Source: DASTFY01 sp963829955 (GTDB lineage Bacteria > Actinomycetota > Acidimicrobiia > Acidimicrobiales > Ilumatobacteraceae). From it: a stretch of 64,000 bases of DNA. The notes beneath the pieces were generated by a model. That model was not told where the DNA came from and did not search any database. It was given only the letters and a program-made list of their open reading frames with translations. The stretch lies in assembly GCA_963829955.1 (NCBI GenBank), contig CAWHKS010000015.1:124001-188000 (forward strand), given 5' to 3'. The position numbers and the translations under genes were made by a program. This document shows, piece after piece, positions 9,001 through 17,035 of the stretch. Numbering within the stretch: position 1 is the stretch's first letter; each line of letters opens with the position of its first letter.

Positions 9001-9407
9001 CCGTTCTGCGGGGCTTCCACGCCGAGGGTCAGCTCGGCACCGAACGCTGTGGGCATGCCGACCGCCCGCGCCGCCTCGGCGAAGCGCACCACGCCGTACA
9101 GCCCGTCGTGGTCGGTGAGGGCCAGTGCCTCCAGCCCCAACCGGGCCGCTTCCTCAGCCAGCTCCTCGGGGTGGGAGGCGCCGTCCAGGAAGCTGAAGTT
9201 GGAGTGGCAGTGCAGCTCGGCGTAGGGCACGGTGCCGGCCGGCCGGGATCGTCCCCGAGCAGGGACCGCGGGCTCGAAGGGCTGGCGCTTGCGGCTCCAC
9301 GCCGGGCCGTCACCGCCGGCGTTCCAGCTCGGTGAGCCGAGCGTCCGCCCGTTGGAGAGCCGCCGCTCCAGCTCCTTCCACGGCATCAACGGGTTGTTGA
9401 AGCCCAC
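6054..9407 (-). CDS. dnaE2: Error-prone DNA polymerase III alpha subunit DnaE2 (ImuC)
   Basis: The 1117-residue product is a full C-family polymerase of the DnaE2 type. It has an N-terminal PHP domain (ELHCHSNFSFLDG, ALTDHDGLYGV) and a palm with the catalytic aspartates in PPDIDLDIESD (about residues 456-466) and VKFDLLGLG. The fingers and tandem helix-hairpin-helix region end at AFANYGFPESHSVSFAYL. The C-terminal OB fold contains TTFINLEDETGLINVV. DnaE2 performs translesion synthesis with ImuA' and ImuB after SOS induction and causes damage-induced mutation. The GTG at 9407 follows a TAGGGT hexamer by six bases, and a LexA palindrome abuts that hexamer. imuB and imuA' lie about 5 kb upstream on the same strand. 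Confidence 0.95.
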   Translation of the reverse strand: MGFNNPLMPWKELERRLSNGRTLGSPSWNAGGDGPAWSRKRQPFEPAVPARGRSRPAGTVPYAELHCHSNFSFLDGASHPEELAEEAARLGLEALALTDHDGLYGVVRFAEAARAVGMPTAFGAELTLGVEAPQNGVADPMGRHLLVLADGPEGYARLARAISLGQLAGEKGAPRFALEELAGTGRGHWWALTACRKGTVPAALVEHGPAAAGRELHRLVEAFGRDRVVVELWDHGDPLDSARNDALAELAARHEVACIATGNAHYATPAHRPLATALAAVRARRSLDELDPWLPAAGSAHLRSGAEMARRFARYPGAVERAVEIGRAAAFDLALVAPSLPPFPCAHGHTEMSYLRELVEEGATRRYGPRPRDGRDSLAWRTIDHELDVIEALGFPGYFLVVWDIVEFCRQNDIYCQGRGSAANSAVCYALGVTKADAVSLGLLFERFLSPERDGPPDIDLDIESDRREEAIQHVYRTHGRHHTAQVANVITYRARSAVRDMAKAMGFAPGQQDAWSKQVDAWGRVEVTEAQRDPASLGGGPAHDIPATVLDLAKQVEDYPRHLGIHSGGMVICDRPVIEVCPVEWARMENRSVLQWDKDDCAAVGLVKFDLLGLGMLSALHYAVDLIRDHRGYEVDLAAIPQEPEVYEMLCRADSVGVFQVESRAQMATLPRLRPREFYDLVVEVALIRPGPIQGGSVHPYIRRRNGQEPVTYLHPLLENSLKKTLGVPLFQEQLMQMAIDVAGFTPAEADELRQAMGSKRSRTRMERLRARLYEGMAERGITGEVADEIFLKMSAFANYGFPESHSVSFAYLVYASSWIKLHEPAAFCAALVNAQPMGFYSPHSLVQDARRHGVVVRTPDLDASAAASVLEPCPDSHNGVAVRLGLGSIRGLASARAPSSELAAEIAAGRPYEGLEDLVRRVPDLRLPQLEAMATAGAFGCFGLERREALWAVGALSQSRPDRLAGVVTGAHAPTLPGMTPVEESVADLWATGVSPDGHPTQFLRRRLTTLGVVTAMGLWDVTPGERVLVGGVVTHRQRPMTAQGTTFINLEDETGLINVVCSKGCWSRYRRVARDAPALLIRGRLERSEGVINVVADRLDPLPVAAHVESRDFR

Positions 9408-9413
9408 CTCTGC

Positions 9414-9434
9414 ACCCTACGAACTGGTGTTCGT
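9414..9434 (-). promoter_or_regulatory. dnaE2 leaderless promoter with LexA (SOS) box
   Basis: A perfect palindrome, ACGAAC-TGGT-GTTCGT, spans 9419-9434 and matches the actinobacterial LexA box (TCGAAC-N4-GTTCGA core). It touches the -10-like TAGGGT (9414-9419 on the reverse strand), which lies six bases before the dnaE2 GTG. LexA bound here would block RNA polymerase directly, giving SOS induction of dnaE2. Confidence 0.88.
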
Positions 9435-9542
9435 CAGCGCAACCCTGGCCAGGCCGCTCAGGGGAAGCGCTGCTCGGCGCAACCCATCGGCAAGAATCCG
9501 CAGCGATGAGCGAGCGGAGCGAGCTCCATGTCACGGTGCAGT

Positions 9543-9563
9543 GTCCGCCGCGAAGCGGCGGAC
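9543..9563. repeat. Perfect 9-bp hairpin with GAA loop
   Basis: GTCCGCCGC and GCGGCGGAC flank a three-base GAA loop. The hairpin lies between the divergent dnaE2 and flippase genes, so it is not at the 3' end of either, and no T-tract follows. It may fold in the 5' leader of the flippase mRNA or be a leftover repetitive element. Confidence 0.5.
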
Positions 9564-9627
9564 AGCCCTCTGGTGCACCTGGCAACGGCGACGGCCACGA
9601 GCGCTCCCACGATCAGTTGGTGCACCA

Positions 9628-12055
9628 GTGAGCGTCGTCGAGGAGGCAGCCGCGTCGGGTGACGCGCGGGGCGAAGGCGGCGCCTCCGACGAACGCACGC
9701 GGCTGGCACCCGCCGGTTGGTACCGTCACCCCGCCGACCTGGCCCGCCTCATCGTGGCGGCGGCGGTGACCGCGATCATCGCCCTCGTCGTGGAGATCTA
9801 TCCCGAGGGCGTCCTCCGGATGTCGACCGACCTGGTGCGCCTGGTCTCGAACCTGCCCACCTGGCTGACGGCGGGCATCGTGGGCTTCCTCCAACTGGCC
9901 GCCGTCGTCACCCCGGTCGTGGTCGTCGCGGTACTGGTCGTCCGCCGCAAGTGGGCCATCCTCGGCCTCCTGGCGCTGGCCGGGGTCCTCGGCGCGGTCC
10001 TCGTGCTGATCGGGCATGCCTTCGTCGAGGACACCGCTCCCGTCGCTGTCCAGGCCAACCAGAAGCTCGACTCGTGGTTTACCGGCCGGTCCTTTCCGTC
10101 CGGGACCTACCTGGCGGTGGCCGCCGCAGTAGCGACTGCCGCCGGGCCGTTCCTGCGGCGCTCGTGGCGGCGCATGACCTACGTGGGCGTCGGCGCAGCC
10201 GCGCTGCTGCGCCTGCTCACGGCGACCGAGGTGCCCATCAACCTCGCCACCGGCCTCGCCCTGGGCTGTCTGGCCGGCTCCCTGGCCCTGGTGCTGTTCG
10301 GTGCACCACCGCAGCGCATCGACACGGACCTCGTGCGGTCGGTCCTGGAACGGTGTGGCCTGGACGCCCGGTCGATCACTCCGATCTCTCGGGACCGGGG
10401 CTCCCCCACCGTCCTGGCCGAGCTGACTGACGGCGCGGCGTACGTCCGCGTGCTCGGGCGCGAGGAGCGCGACACCGACCTCTTGCTGCGCTGGTGGCGG
10501 GCGCTGCGGGTGAAGGGCCTCGGCGACCACCGCCCGGCGGGTTCGGCGCGGCGGGTCGCGGAGAACGCCGCGCTGGCCGAGAGCCTGGCCGGCACGGCCG
10601 GCGCCCGTGTACCGACCGTGCTCGGCGTCGCCGACACGGATGTCGAAGGCGCCATGTTGCTGGTCGACGAGTACGTCGACGGCGTGCCGCTGTCGGCCAT
10701 GGCCGGCGACGAGATCGGCGACGATCTTCTCGCGGACGTGTGGCACCAGGTCGAGGCCCTGCGCAGCCGCCGCATCGCGCACCGGTGGCTGGACGCCAAG
10801 CACGTCCGCGTGCGCGACGGCGCGGCGGTCATCGTCGACTTCCGCTCCGCGGTCACCACCGCGCGGCAACGAGCTGCTGGCCGCCGATGTCGTCGAGCTG
10901 CTCGCGTCGACGAGCGCCCTCGTCGGCGTTCCGCGGGCGGTGGCGCCCGCTCGCGACGTGCTCGGTCCAGCCGCGCTGGCCGAGGCGCTCCCGCTGGTGC
11001 AGCCGGTGGTGCTGCGTCCCCGATCGCGCGAGCAGATGAAACCGAAGGGGGAGGTCAAGGCGCTGCGGGACGCCGTACAGGAGGCAGCCGGAGTCGAGAA
11101 GCTCGAGCTGGCCCAGATCCAGCGCATCACGATCAAGGGCGTCGTGTCGCTGGTCGGCAGCGCGGTGCTGGCCTACTACCTGATCTCGCTCCTGAGCGAC
11201 TGGCAGGACATCTGGGAGACGATGAAGTCCGCCGACTGGTCCAGCCTCCCTTGGATGCTGGTGCTGATGGTCGGTTCGTACGTCGGCGGCAGCATCAGCC
11301 TGATGGGCGCAGTCAACGTCGACCTGGCGTTCGGCCGGACGCTGGAGGTGATGTTCGGACAGTCCTTCCTCAACCGCTTCACGCCCGCCAACGCGGGCGG
11401 CATGGCGCTGCGGGCCCGCTACCTCCAGCTCGCGGGCACCGATCTGACCGTGGCCGCGGCCGCGGTCGGCCTCACCTCCGCGGCCAGCGGCGTGGTGCAG
11501 GGCGTCCTGCTCGTGGTGTTCGCGTTCTGGGGTGGCGCGACCGGCGCCTTCGGGGACATCTCGTTGCCGGCAGCCTCGACCATCCTCCTCGTGTTGGTGG
11601 CCGTCGCCGCCGTGGTGGGCCTCGCGCTGCTCAGCCGGTGGGGGCGCAGAGTCGTCGTCCCCTGGGCCCGCCGGACGTGGGACAAGGCGTTCGGGAGCTT
11701 CCGGGAGCTGGCCAAGCGGCCAACGAAGATGGTCGAGCTGTTCGGCGGCGCCCTGTTCGCCAAGCTCTCGACCATCATCGCGTTCTACGTGAGCATCCAC
11801 GCGTTCGGCGTCGAAATGTCGTTCGCCCGTGCAGGAGCGCTCTACATGGTGGCCAACACCATCGGCTCCGCCGTCCCGACACCGGGCGGTGTCGGCGGCA
11901 TCGAGGCGGCCCTGACCGCCGCGCTGCTGGCCGCCGGCGTGGAGGACGCCACCGCAGCGTCCATCGTGCTCTTCTTCCGTCTGTGGACGTTCTGGTTCCC
12001 GACCATCCCCGGGTGGTTCTACCTCCAGCGGATCCAGCGCCAGGGGATCGTGTAG
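9628..12055 (+). pseudogene. PAP2-like / kinase-like / LPG-synthase-type flippase membrane protein, interrupted by a one-base frameshift
   Basis: Corrected for one extra base near 10858-10863, the product is about 808 residues. Part one (to about residue 240) has six or so helices and a PAP2-like RSFPSGTYLAV. Part two (about 250-410) is a degenerate protein-kinase-like domain (AMLLVDEYVDGVPLSAM, then AHRWLDAKHVRVRDGAAVIVDF). Part three (about 480-808) is the UPF0104/AglD membrane domain of MprF-type flippases, with NRFTPANAGGMALRARYL and TPGGVGGIEAALTAALL. This three-part architecture is common in Actinomycetota, so the two halves belong together. The upstream frame reads on into arginine-rich nonsense. 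Either an assembly insertion or a recent mutation explains the break. The GTG at 9628 has no clear ribosome-binding site. Confidence 0.78.
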
Positions 12056-12065
12056 ACACCGGGCC

Positions 12066-12569
12066 GTGAACCGAGCCGCCATCGCCACGCTGTCACTGCC
12101 CGAGCGCCTCCTCATCGAGCAGACCGAGCCGAAGGCACTGGCCGCACTCGACGAGGACCAGGCCGGGGACCTGCTGCTCCAGGTGCGGCGGGCGCGCAAC
12201 AAGTACTCGAAGCTGTACCGCCGGCAGGCCGGATCCCAAGTGGTGAAGGACGCCTCGCGGGCCAAGGCCAGCGCCAAGAACCAGCGCACCCGCGACAAGG
12301 CGGAGGTCTTCGAGGATGCGCTGGCTCGCGTCAGCCGCCGGCTGGCCGTCCTCGCTCGTGAGAGCGCCGCCGAACTGAGGACCGAGCGACTGGCAGCGGC
12401 ACGCCGCGCGGGCGCTGCGCGGGGTTCGTCGTCGTGTGGACGGGCGGCGGGCGACGGTGCCGTCGGCGATGTCGGCCGCTCGGGCGGCAAGACGCCGGCG
12501 AGCCGGAAGCGGACGGCGTCGACCAGGGCGACGGGCGCCCGCCGTCAGGCCAAGCGCGACAGTCGTTGA
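12066..12569 (+). CDS. Basic hypothetical protein
   Basis: The 167-residue product starts ten bases after the flippase stop codon and is probably in the same transcript. Residues 1-110 are predicted helical, with heptad-like runs (PERLLIEQTEPKALAALDED, then LLLQVRRARNKYSKLYRRQ) and regular DALARVSRRLAVLARESA. The last 50 residues are low-complexity and Arg/Lys/Gly/Ser/Thr-rich, resembling the basic tails of actinobacterial nucleic-acid-associated proteins. I do not recognise the family. A role in binding nucleic acid is inferred only from charge. Confidence 0.62.
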   Translation: MNRAAIATLSLPERLLIEQTEPKALAALDEDQAGDLLLQVRRARNKYSKLYRRQAGSQVVKDASRAKASAKNQRTRDKAEVFEDALARVSRRLAVLARESAAELRTERLAAARRAGAARGSSSCGRAAGDGAVGDVGRSGGKTPASRKRTASTRATGARRQAKRDSR

Positions 12570-12615
12570 GCCGGGGGTCCCCGATCCGCACGGGGCGCAG
12601 CCCTACGCTCGCGCC

Positions 12616-13005
12616 ATGGTCCCTCGCGCGGCGAGGACGATGGCGCTGATCACTTCGGCGCTGGCCGCCGGTGCCGTCCTCGGTGCTTGCGACGAGCCTC
12701 GGGCCAGCCGAGGGCGCGTCCAGGGCACGGTGACGGCTGGTCCGTCGTGCGACACCCAACAAGGGCAGCTCTGCCTCCCTCGAGCGGTCGATGGCGAGGT
12801 GCAGGCCGTGCACGAGGGCGCCGTCGTGGCCCGGGCGCGAACCAGCCCCGCGGGGGCGTACGAGCTGGCCGTCGACGCCGGGGACTACACGCTGGTCGTC
12901 GACACCGGCGGCCAGCCGTTCCCGCAGTGCCCGCCGATCGCCGTCCAGGTCGAGGTGGCCGCCACCGCCACTGTCGACATCGACTGCCTCGCCGGCGCCG
13001 GCTGA
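12616..13005 (+). CDS. Small lipoprotein with carboxypeptidase-regulatory-like fold
   Basis: ATG at 12616 lies six bases after TACGCT (12604-12609), so the mRNA is probably leaderless. The 129-residue product has a signal peptide (MVPRAARTMALITSALAAGA) and lipobox VLGAC with Cys25. The mature part contains PRAVDGEVQAVHEGAVVARARTS followed by PAGAYELAVDAGDYTLVV, the pattern of a carboxypeptidase-regulatory-like (transthyretin-like) beta sandwich. Three later cysteines (SCDTQQGQLC, PQCPP) may form disulfides. It is probably anchored outside the membrane. Function is unknown. Confidence 0.72.
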   Translation: MVPRAARTMALITSALAAGAVLGACDEPRASRGRVQGTVTAGPSCDTQQGQLCLPRAVDGEVQAVHEGAVVARARTSPAGAYELAVDAGDYTLVVDTGGQPFPQCPPIAVQVEVAATATVDIDCLAGAG

Positions 13006-13023
13006 CGGCGCGGCCGGCAGGTT

Positions 13024-13845
13024 TCAGCCCGGCCGGCGCACCAGGACCTCCAGGCGCACGAAGGTCTGGTCGAAGCTGCCGTCGGCGCGCTGCAACTCGT
13101 CGAAGCGGGCCTCGACGTCGCGCCGGAACCGTTCGGCCCGTTCGGCGTCCAGGTGCGAGGTGTAGGCCTGCTCGACCTGGCTCCGGAACCAGCCGATCAG
13201 CGCCGCCCGGTCGAAGCCGCGGTGCTGCGCGGTGGAGCGCACGAAACCGGGACCGATCTCGAGACCCACCTGCTCGACCAGCTCGAGGTAGGTCGCCGGG
13301 TCGGTGAAGGTCCACGGCGTCACCGGACCCCCGAGGCGGCGCGAGACGTCGTCGAGCAAGGTCAGCACCAGCGGGATGTTGCCGGCTCCACCGAACTCCG
13401 CCCGGTACCAGCCACCGCGGCGCAGGAGCCGGCTGACCTCGGCCAGCAACCGGGGATGGTCGGCCAGGGAGACCCAGTGCAGCACGGACCGGCTCAGCAC
13501 GACGTCGAAGGCCTCGGCGTCCGGGAACAACGAGCCGAGGTCCTGCACCCGTCCCTCCACGAACCGCTGGTTGGGCCGGGCGCAGGCGCGGGCCTCGGCC
13601 AGCAGCGACGGTTGCGGTTCGAGGCCGATGACGATCCCGTCCGGCACCTGCTCTGCCACGGTCGCCGAGAAGTCGCCCGAGCCGCACCCGAGATCGAGCA
13701 CGTGGTCAGCGGGCCGGAGCGGCAACGTGTCGAGGAAAGCACCGTCGTACACCCGGTGGTGCCCGGTGTTGGCCGCGTACAGAGCGCCGTCCCATGGCGC
13801 CAGGGTCGCCGGTGTCTCATTTAATGAGATTGTATTCCCATTCAT
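13024..13845 (-). CDS. SAM-dependent class I methyltransferase
   Basis: The 273-residue product has motif I (VLDLGCGSGDFSATVAEQ), the acidic post-I residue in VIGLEPQPSL, motif II/III around FDVVLSRSVLHWVSL, and the LLRRGGWYRAEF strand, so it should bind S-adenosylmethionine. The substrate is not evident. It resembles trans-aconitate-methyltransferase-like enzymes. The ATG overlaps the stop of the upstream phosphoribosyltransferase gene (TGATG), suggesting translational coupling. A TACAGT hexamer seven bases upstream could also give a separate leaderless transcript. A 7-bp inverted repeat lies inside codons 6-11. Confidence 0.82.
   Translation of the reverse strand: MNGNTISLNETPATLAPWDGALYAANTGHHRVYDGAFLDTLPLRPADHVLDLGCGSGDFSATVAEQVPDGIVIGLEPQPSLLAEARACARPNQRFVEGRVQDLGSLFPDAEAFDVVLSRSVLHWVSLADHPRLLAEVSRLLRRGGWYRAEFGGAGNIPLVLTLLDDVSRRLGGPVTPWTFTDPATYLELVEQVGLEIGPGFVRSTAQHRGFDRAALIGWFRSQVEQAYTSHLDAERAERFRRDVEARFDELQRADGSFDQTFVRLEVLVRRPG
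13815..13829. promoter_or_regulatory. Inverted repeat inside the methyltransferase start region
   Basis: TCTCATT-T-AATGAGA is a perfect 7-bp inverted repeat with a one-base centre. It lies 17-31 bases inside the coding sequence, in an unusually AT-rich patch. It could be a repressor operator just downstream of a leaderless promoter. No regulator is identified. Confidence 0.35.
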
Positions 13846-14483
13846 CAGAACGACTGTAGCAGCCGTCTGACCTCGTCCTCCCCCACGGCCGTGAAATCTC
13901 GGTACGAGAGGCCGACCGCCCGGAGGTGGACCGGCACGTCGACGCAGATGATGTCGTCGGTCAGCCCCTCGAGGCTGCGCACGCCCTCGGGCGACGCCAC
14001 TGGCGCGGCCACGACCACCTCCGACGCGCCGGCCCGGCGGGAGGCGACCGCCGCCACGCGCATCGTGGCCCCGGTGGCCAGGCCGTCGTCGACCAGCACC
14101 ACCGGGCGCCCGGCCAGATCCAGCGGAGGGCGATCGCCGCGCAGCCGCTGCTCCATCTCCTGCACGACGGCGAGGCGGGCCGTCGCCTGCCGCTGCAGCT
14201 CCGCCTCGTCCAGCCCGGCCACGGCCAACACGTCGTCGTTGATCACGATGGCCCCGCCGGTTGCGACCGCCCCCAGTGCCAGCTCCTCGTGGCCGGGGAA
14301 GCCCAACTTGCGCACGACGAGCACGTCGAGCGGGGCCGCCAACTCGTGCGCCACTTCCGCGGCCACGACCACCCCGCCGCGGGGCAGCCCGAGCACGATC
14401 AGCCCCTCGCGCCCGCGCAGGTGCTCGAGCCGGGCGGCCAGGTGCCGGCCGGCATCGGCGCGGTCTCGGAAGTGGCGGGTCAT
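13845..14483 (-). CDS. Phosphoribosyltransferase-domain protein
   Basis: The 212-residue product is a type I phosphoribosyltransferase-fold protein. It has GLPRGGVVVAAEVAHEL, then LDVLVVRKLGFPGHEELALGAVA, and the PRPP loop VVLVDDGLATGATM at about residues 128-141. The family also contains actinobacterial proteins once annotated as predicted phosphoribosyltransferases with stress links, so the substrate is open. I chose ATG at 14483, where the conserved N-terminus begins; an upstream GTG would add 15 residues. It lies 94 bases downstream of imuB on the same strand and overlaps the methyltransferase gene by one base, so all four may share a transcript. Confidence 0.82.
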   Translation of the reverse strand: MTRHFRDRADAGRHLAARLEHLRGREGLIVLGLPRGGVVVAAEVAHELAAPLDVLVVRKLGFPGHEELALGAVATGGAIVINDDVLAVAGLDEAELQRQATARLAVVQEMEQRLRGDRPPLDLAGRPVVLVDDGLATGATMRVAAVASRRAGASEVVVAAPVASPEGVRSLEGLTDDIICVDVPVHLRAVGLSYRDFTAVGEDEVRRLLQSF

Positions 14484-14577
14484 GCCCCCATCGTGCGCCG
14501 GTTCCCGGCCACGTGCCATCGTCACCACTCGGGCGCCTGGAGGCAGTCCGAGGTCAGGAGGAGGTCAGGACGGCGTC

Positions 14578-16185
14578 TCAGTCGTAGGTCGCAGCCAGCC
14601 ACCACCGCCCTTCCGCCAGGACCACCAGATGGGCCTGACCGTCCTCGGTCACCAGTTGGAAGCGAGCCCGCCGCCGGCGGGTCAGCGGATCCCACCATCG
14701 CTCCTCGATCGGCCACGGTCCCGCCCAGGCCGTCACCCGGCGGGGCGAACCGGCCTGATCGTGCTGGCCGACGGCGAGGAGCGAGGGGTCCGCGCTCAGG
14801 GTCCCCCGGCCGCTCACCGCGACGGCGTGACCGCGCTCGTCCACCACGCTGGCCGGCACCAGCGAGGCAGGGACCCGGGCCGGCGAGGGAGGGGGCAACC
14901 GGCCCGGCCAGGGTCCCGACTGCGCCGGAGGCCCCGAGCGACCCTCGCGCTCGAGCAACTCGACGGACGCGGCCGACACCGCTGTGACCTGTTCCCCCGG
15001 GCCCCGCCCTCCCCGCCACTCCGGGGTCCGCACCGCGTCGGGTCCCAGCAGACCGGCCAGGCGGGCCGCGGCCCGGGCCGCCCGCTCGGCCCGCAACCGG
15101 TCCCCACCCCAGAAGCCGAGCTGGCGGCCCTCGTCGGCCACCACCTCCACCGGCATGAGGGTCAGAGTCGTGACGCCGGCCGTGGGGCCGGTGGGTGACT
15201 GGGCCCATCCCTCCAACTGCCAGCGCACCCGCTCGGTGAGCGCGGCCCCGGTGAAGCCCTGGGCATGATGCCAGATGCGTTCGTGGCGCTCGGCGTGCTC
15301 GGACTCCACCCGCACCAGACAGGTGGTGACGACCATGCCGCGGGAGGTGGTCGCTGCGTGGAGGTCATCGGCCAAGTGCTTGGCCGCGAACACCACGGGC
15401 CCGCTCTGCAGCACCGGTGGCTCGAACGCCTGCTGGACGGTCAGCTCGGGGGGCGGGGAACGCGGGCCGGGTGGTCGGTCGTCGAGCGCGGACGCGGCCC
15501 GGTGGGCCAGCGCTCCCGGTGAACCGAAGCGGCCCAGCACGTCGGCCGCCGGCAAGGCGGCGAGTTGGCCCAGCGTGCGCAGGCCCAGGCGGTGGAAGAG
15601 CTCGGTCAGCGGACGCTCGACAACACCCAGGTCGGCCAGCACCCCGACCGGGAACGGGGCCAGGAACGCCGCCGCTCCACCAGCGGGGACCACGTGGGCC
15701 CGCGCCGACAAGGAGGCCAGGGTGGCGGCCAGGCGACCGTCGCCTACTCCGACCCCCGGCGGTCCGGTCGCGGGGAGCCGATCCGCCAGGACTCCGGTCA
15801 CGCCTTCGAGCACCTGCGCCGCCAGGGACGCGTCTCCTCCGTGGTAGCGGGACGGACCCCGGGCGGCGAAGGTGGCGGTGCCGGGTTCGGTCAGCTCCAC
15901 CACCGGGGTGAAGCGCTCCAGGGCGCGCAGGACGTCCTCGAAGGCCCGAGCCGCCTCCGCGGGATCGGCCGGCACCAGGGTGAGCGCGGGGCAACGGGCC
16001 TGGGCGACCCGCCGGCGCTGCCCCGGCTCCACCCCTTCCTCGCGGGCGGCGCGGGAGGCGGCCACGACGCGGTTGGCCGCCAGCACCGCCATCGGGGCGC
16101 CGGGCGGCACACCGGCCCGACCTCCGGCGGCGGCCACCGGCCAGTCCGGGCAGTGGACCACCACCAGGCGGGGAGGCGGGCCCAT
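14578..16185 (-). CDS. imuB: Y-family-like polymerase accessory protein ImuB
   Basis: The 535-residue product has the ImuB layout. The N-terminal half is DinB-like but lacks the catalytic acids: the DxD position reads HCPDWP and the usual SIDE motif reads ELTEPGTA, so it should be non-catalytic. A helix-hairpin-helix region (HRLGLRTLGQLAALP) and a little-finger region follow. The segment QLGFWG at residues 355-360 matches the beta-clamp-binding motif QLPLWG of mycobacterial ImuB. The C-terminus (ERWWDPLTRRRRARFQLV, then GRWWLAATYD) is typical of the family. ImuB recruits DnaE2 and ImuA' to the sliding clamp. The ATG overlaps the imuA' stop codon (TGATG), so translation is coupled. Confidence 0.9.
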   Translation of the reverse strand: MGPPPRLVVVHCPDWPVAAAGGRAGVPPGAPMAVLAANRVVAASRAAREEGVEPGQRRRVAQARCPALTLVPADPAEAARAFEDVLRALERFTPVVELTEPGTATFAARGPSRYHGGDASLAAQVLEGVTGVLADRLPATGPPGVGVGDGRLAATLASLSARAHVVPAGGAAAFLAPFPVGVLADLGVVERPLTELFHRLGLRTLGQLAALPAADVLGRFGSPGALAHRAASALDDRPPGPRSPPPELTVQQAFEPPVLQSGPVVFAAKHLADDLHAATTSRGMVVTTCLVRVESEHAERHERIWHHAQGFTGAALTERVRWQLEGWAQSPTGPTAGVTTLTLMPVEVVADEGRQLGFWGGDRLRAERAARAAARLAGLLGPDAVRTPEWRGGRGPGEQVTAVSAASVELLEREGRSGPPAQSGPWPGRLPPPSPARVPASLVPASVVDERGHAVAVSGRGTLSADPSLLAVGQHDQAGSPRRVTAWAGPWPIEERWWDPLTRRRRARFQLVTEDGQAHLVVLAEGRWWLAATYD

Positions 16186-16916
16186 CAGCCTGCCGCCCCG
16201 GCACGGAGGGGGACGACCGGTGCTGGTTCGAGGCGGACCTGTCCCGTCTCATCCGGCAGCCAGAGCCGGCCGGTGCGGGGACGGCTGGCGGCCCGGCGGC
16301 CCGTCACCTCCACGGGGATGCAACGGGACCGGAGATGACCCCACCCTGTGCCGAGCCCCCGCCAGGACGGCGCCGAGGCGCTGAGCACCAGGTCCGGCTG
16401 GAAGGCCCCGGACGCGCCGACCAGCACCACGACCGCACCCCGATCCCGCAACCGGGACTGGAGGCGGCGGACCTCGGACTCCCGGCCCCCACGGGCCAGG
16501 GTGCGGGGAAGCTCCACCAGCACGGCATCCATCCCGTCGAGCGCGGCGGCCACCGCGGTGGACCACTGGTCGGGGACGGGGACGTCGACCAAGAGGAACC
16601 GCTCCAGGGCCAGGCCCAGCTCACCGGCTGCCTCGAGCCCCAAACCCTGGACGCCGACGGCTGCCACCCAGGACCCGTCCTCCGTGCACCCGGCCAGGAG
16701 CGCCAGAGCCAGCGAGGTGGCCCCCGGCCCTCTGGTCTGGGTGACGGTGCCCCTGCGGAGACCGGCATCGGGGAGCAGGCCCTCGAACGCCGCCGTGACT
16801 GGAAGCACCTGCTGCCCGGCCAGCACCAGCGGCTGGCCCTGCCGGTCCAGCTCCCCCATCACCTCCCTGGGCTGGATCTCCCTGGTTTGGATCTCTCTGG
16901 CCTGCACCGCCTGCAT
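16185..16916 (-). CDS. imuA': SOS mutasome protein ImuA' (RecA-like)
   Basis: The 243-residue product is RecA/SulA-like. It keeps the RecA-core strands (WVAAVGVQGLGLEAAGELGL, LERFLLVDVP, AVLVELPRTLARGG) but its phosphate loop reads RGPGATSLALAL, without the GKT lysine, as in mycobacterial ImuA'. ATP hydrolysis is therefore doubtful. In mycobacteria ImuA' acts with ImuB and DnaE2 in mutagenic translesion synthesis. I chose ATG at 16916 because TATGGT lies seven bases upstream and a LexA box adjoins it; the frame could also begin four codons earlier at 16928. Residues 1-13 contain a short repeat (REIQTREIQPREV). Confidence 0.85.
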   Translation of the reverse strand: MQAVQAREIQTREIQPREVMGELDRQGQPLVLAGQQVLPVTAAFEGLLPDAGLRRGTVTQTRGPGATSLALALLAGCTEDGSWVAAVGVQGLGLEAAGELGLALERFLLVDVPVPDQWSTAVAAALDGMDAVLVELPRTLARGGRESEVRRLQSRLRDRGAVVVLVGASGAFQPDLVLSASAPSWRGLGTGWGHLRSRCIPVEVTGRRAASRPRTGRLWLPDETGQVRLEPAPVVPLRAGAAG

Positions 16917-16923
16917 GCTGCCC

Positions 16924-16945
16924 ACCATAGCGAACGGGTGTTCGT
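16924..16945 (-). promoter_or_regulatory. imuA'-imuB promoter with LexA box
   Basis: GCGAAC-GGGT-GTTCGT at 16930-16945 is a near-perfect LexA palindrome of the same class as the one at dnaE2. It directly adjoins the -10-like TATGGT (16924-16929, reverse strand), seven bases before the imuA' ATG. This supports co-regulation of both mutasome loci by LexA. Confidence 0.86.
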
Positions 16946-17035
16946 AGTTGCCAGGTCAGAAAGCATGTACGTGTTCGTGACGAAACCGCCAAGACAGATG
17001 CATGGTTGCCGATGGAATGACCGCGGGCGCCTGGC

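Noticed and set aside
6936..9335. A 799-codon open frame on the + strand opposite dnaE2
   Set aside because: dnaE2 is certain from its catalytic motifs. The opposite frame is rich in Val/Gly/His/Gln repeats typical of antisense reading.
9508..9526. GAGCGAGCGGAGCGAGCTC as a REP-type repeat
   Set aside because: It is only an imperfect direct repeat, and I found no second copy in the window.
10850..10870. Programmed +1 frameshifting as an explanation for the split genes
   Set aside because: The sites share no slippery sequence or stop codon context, occur in unrelated genes, and one needs the opposite correction.
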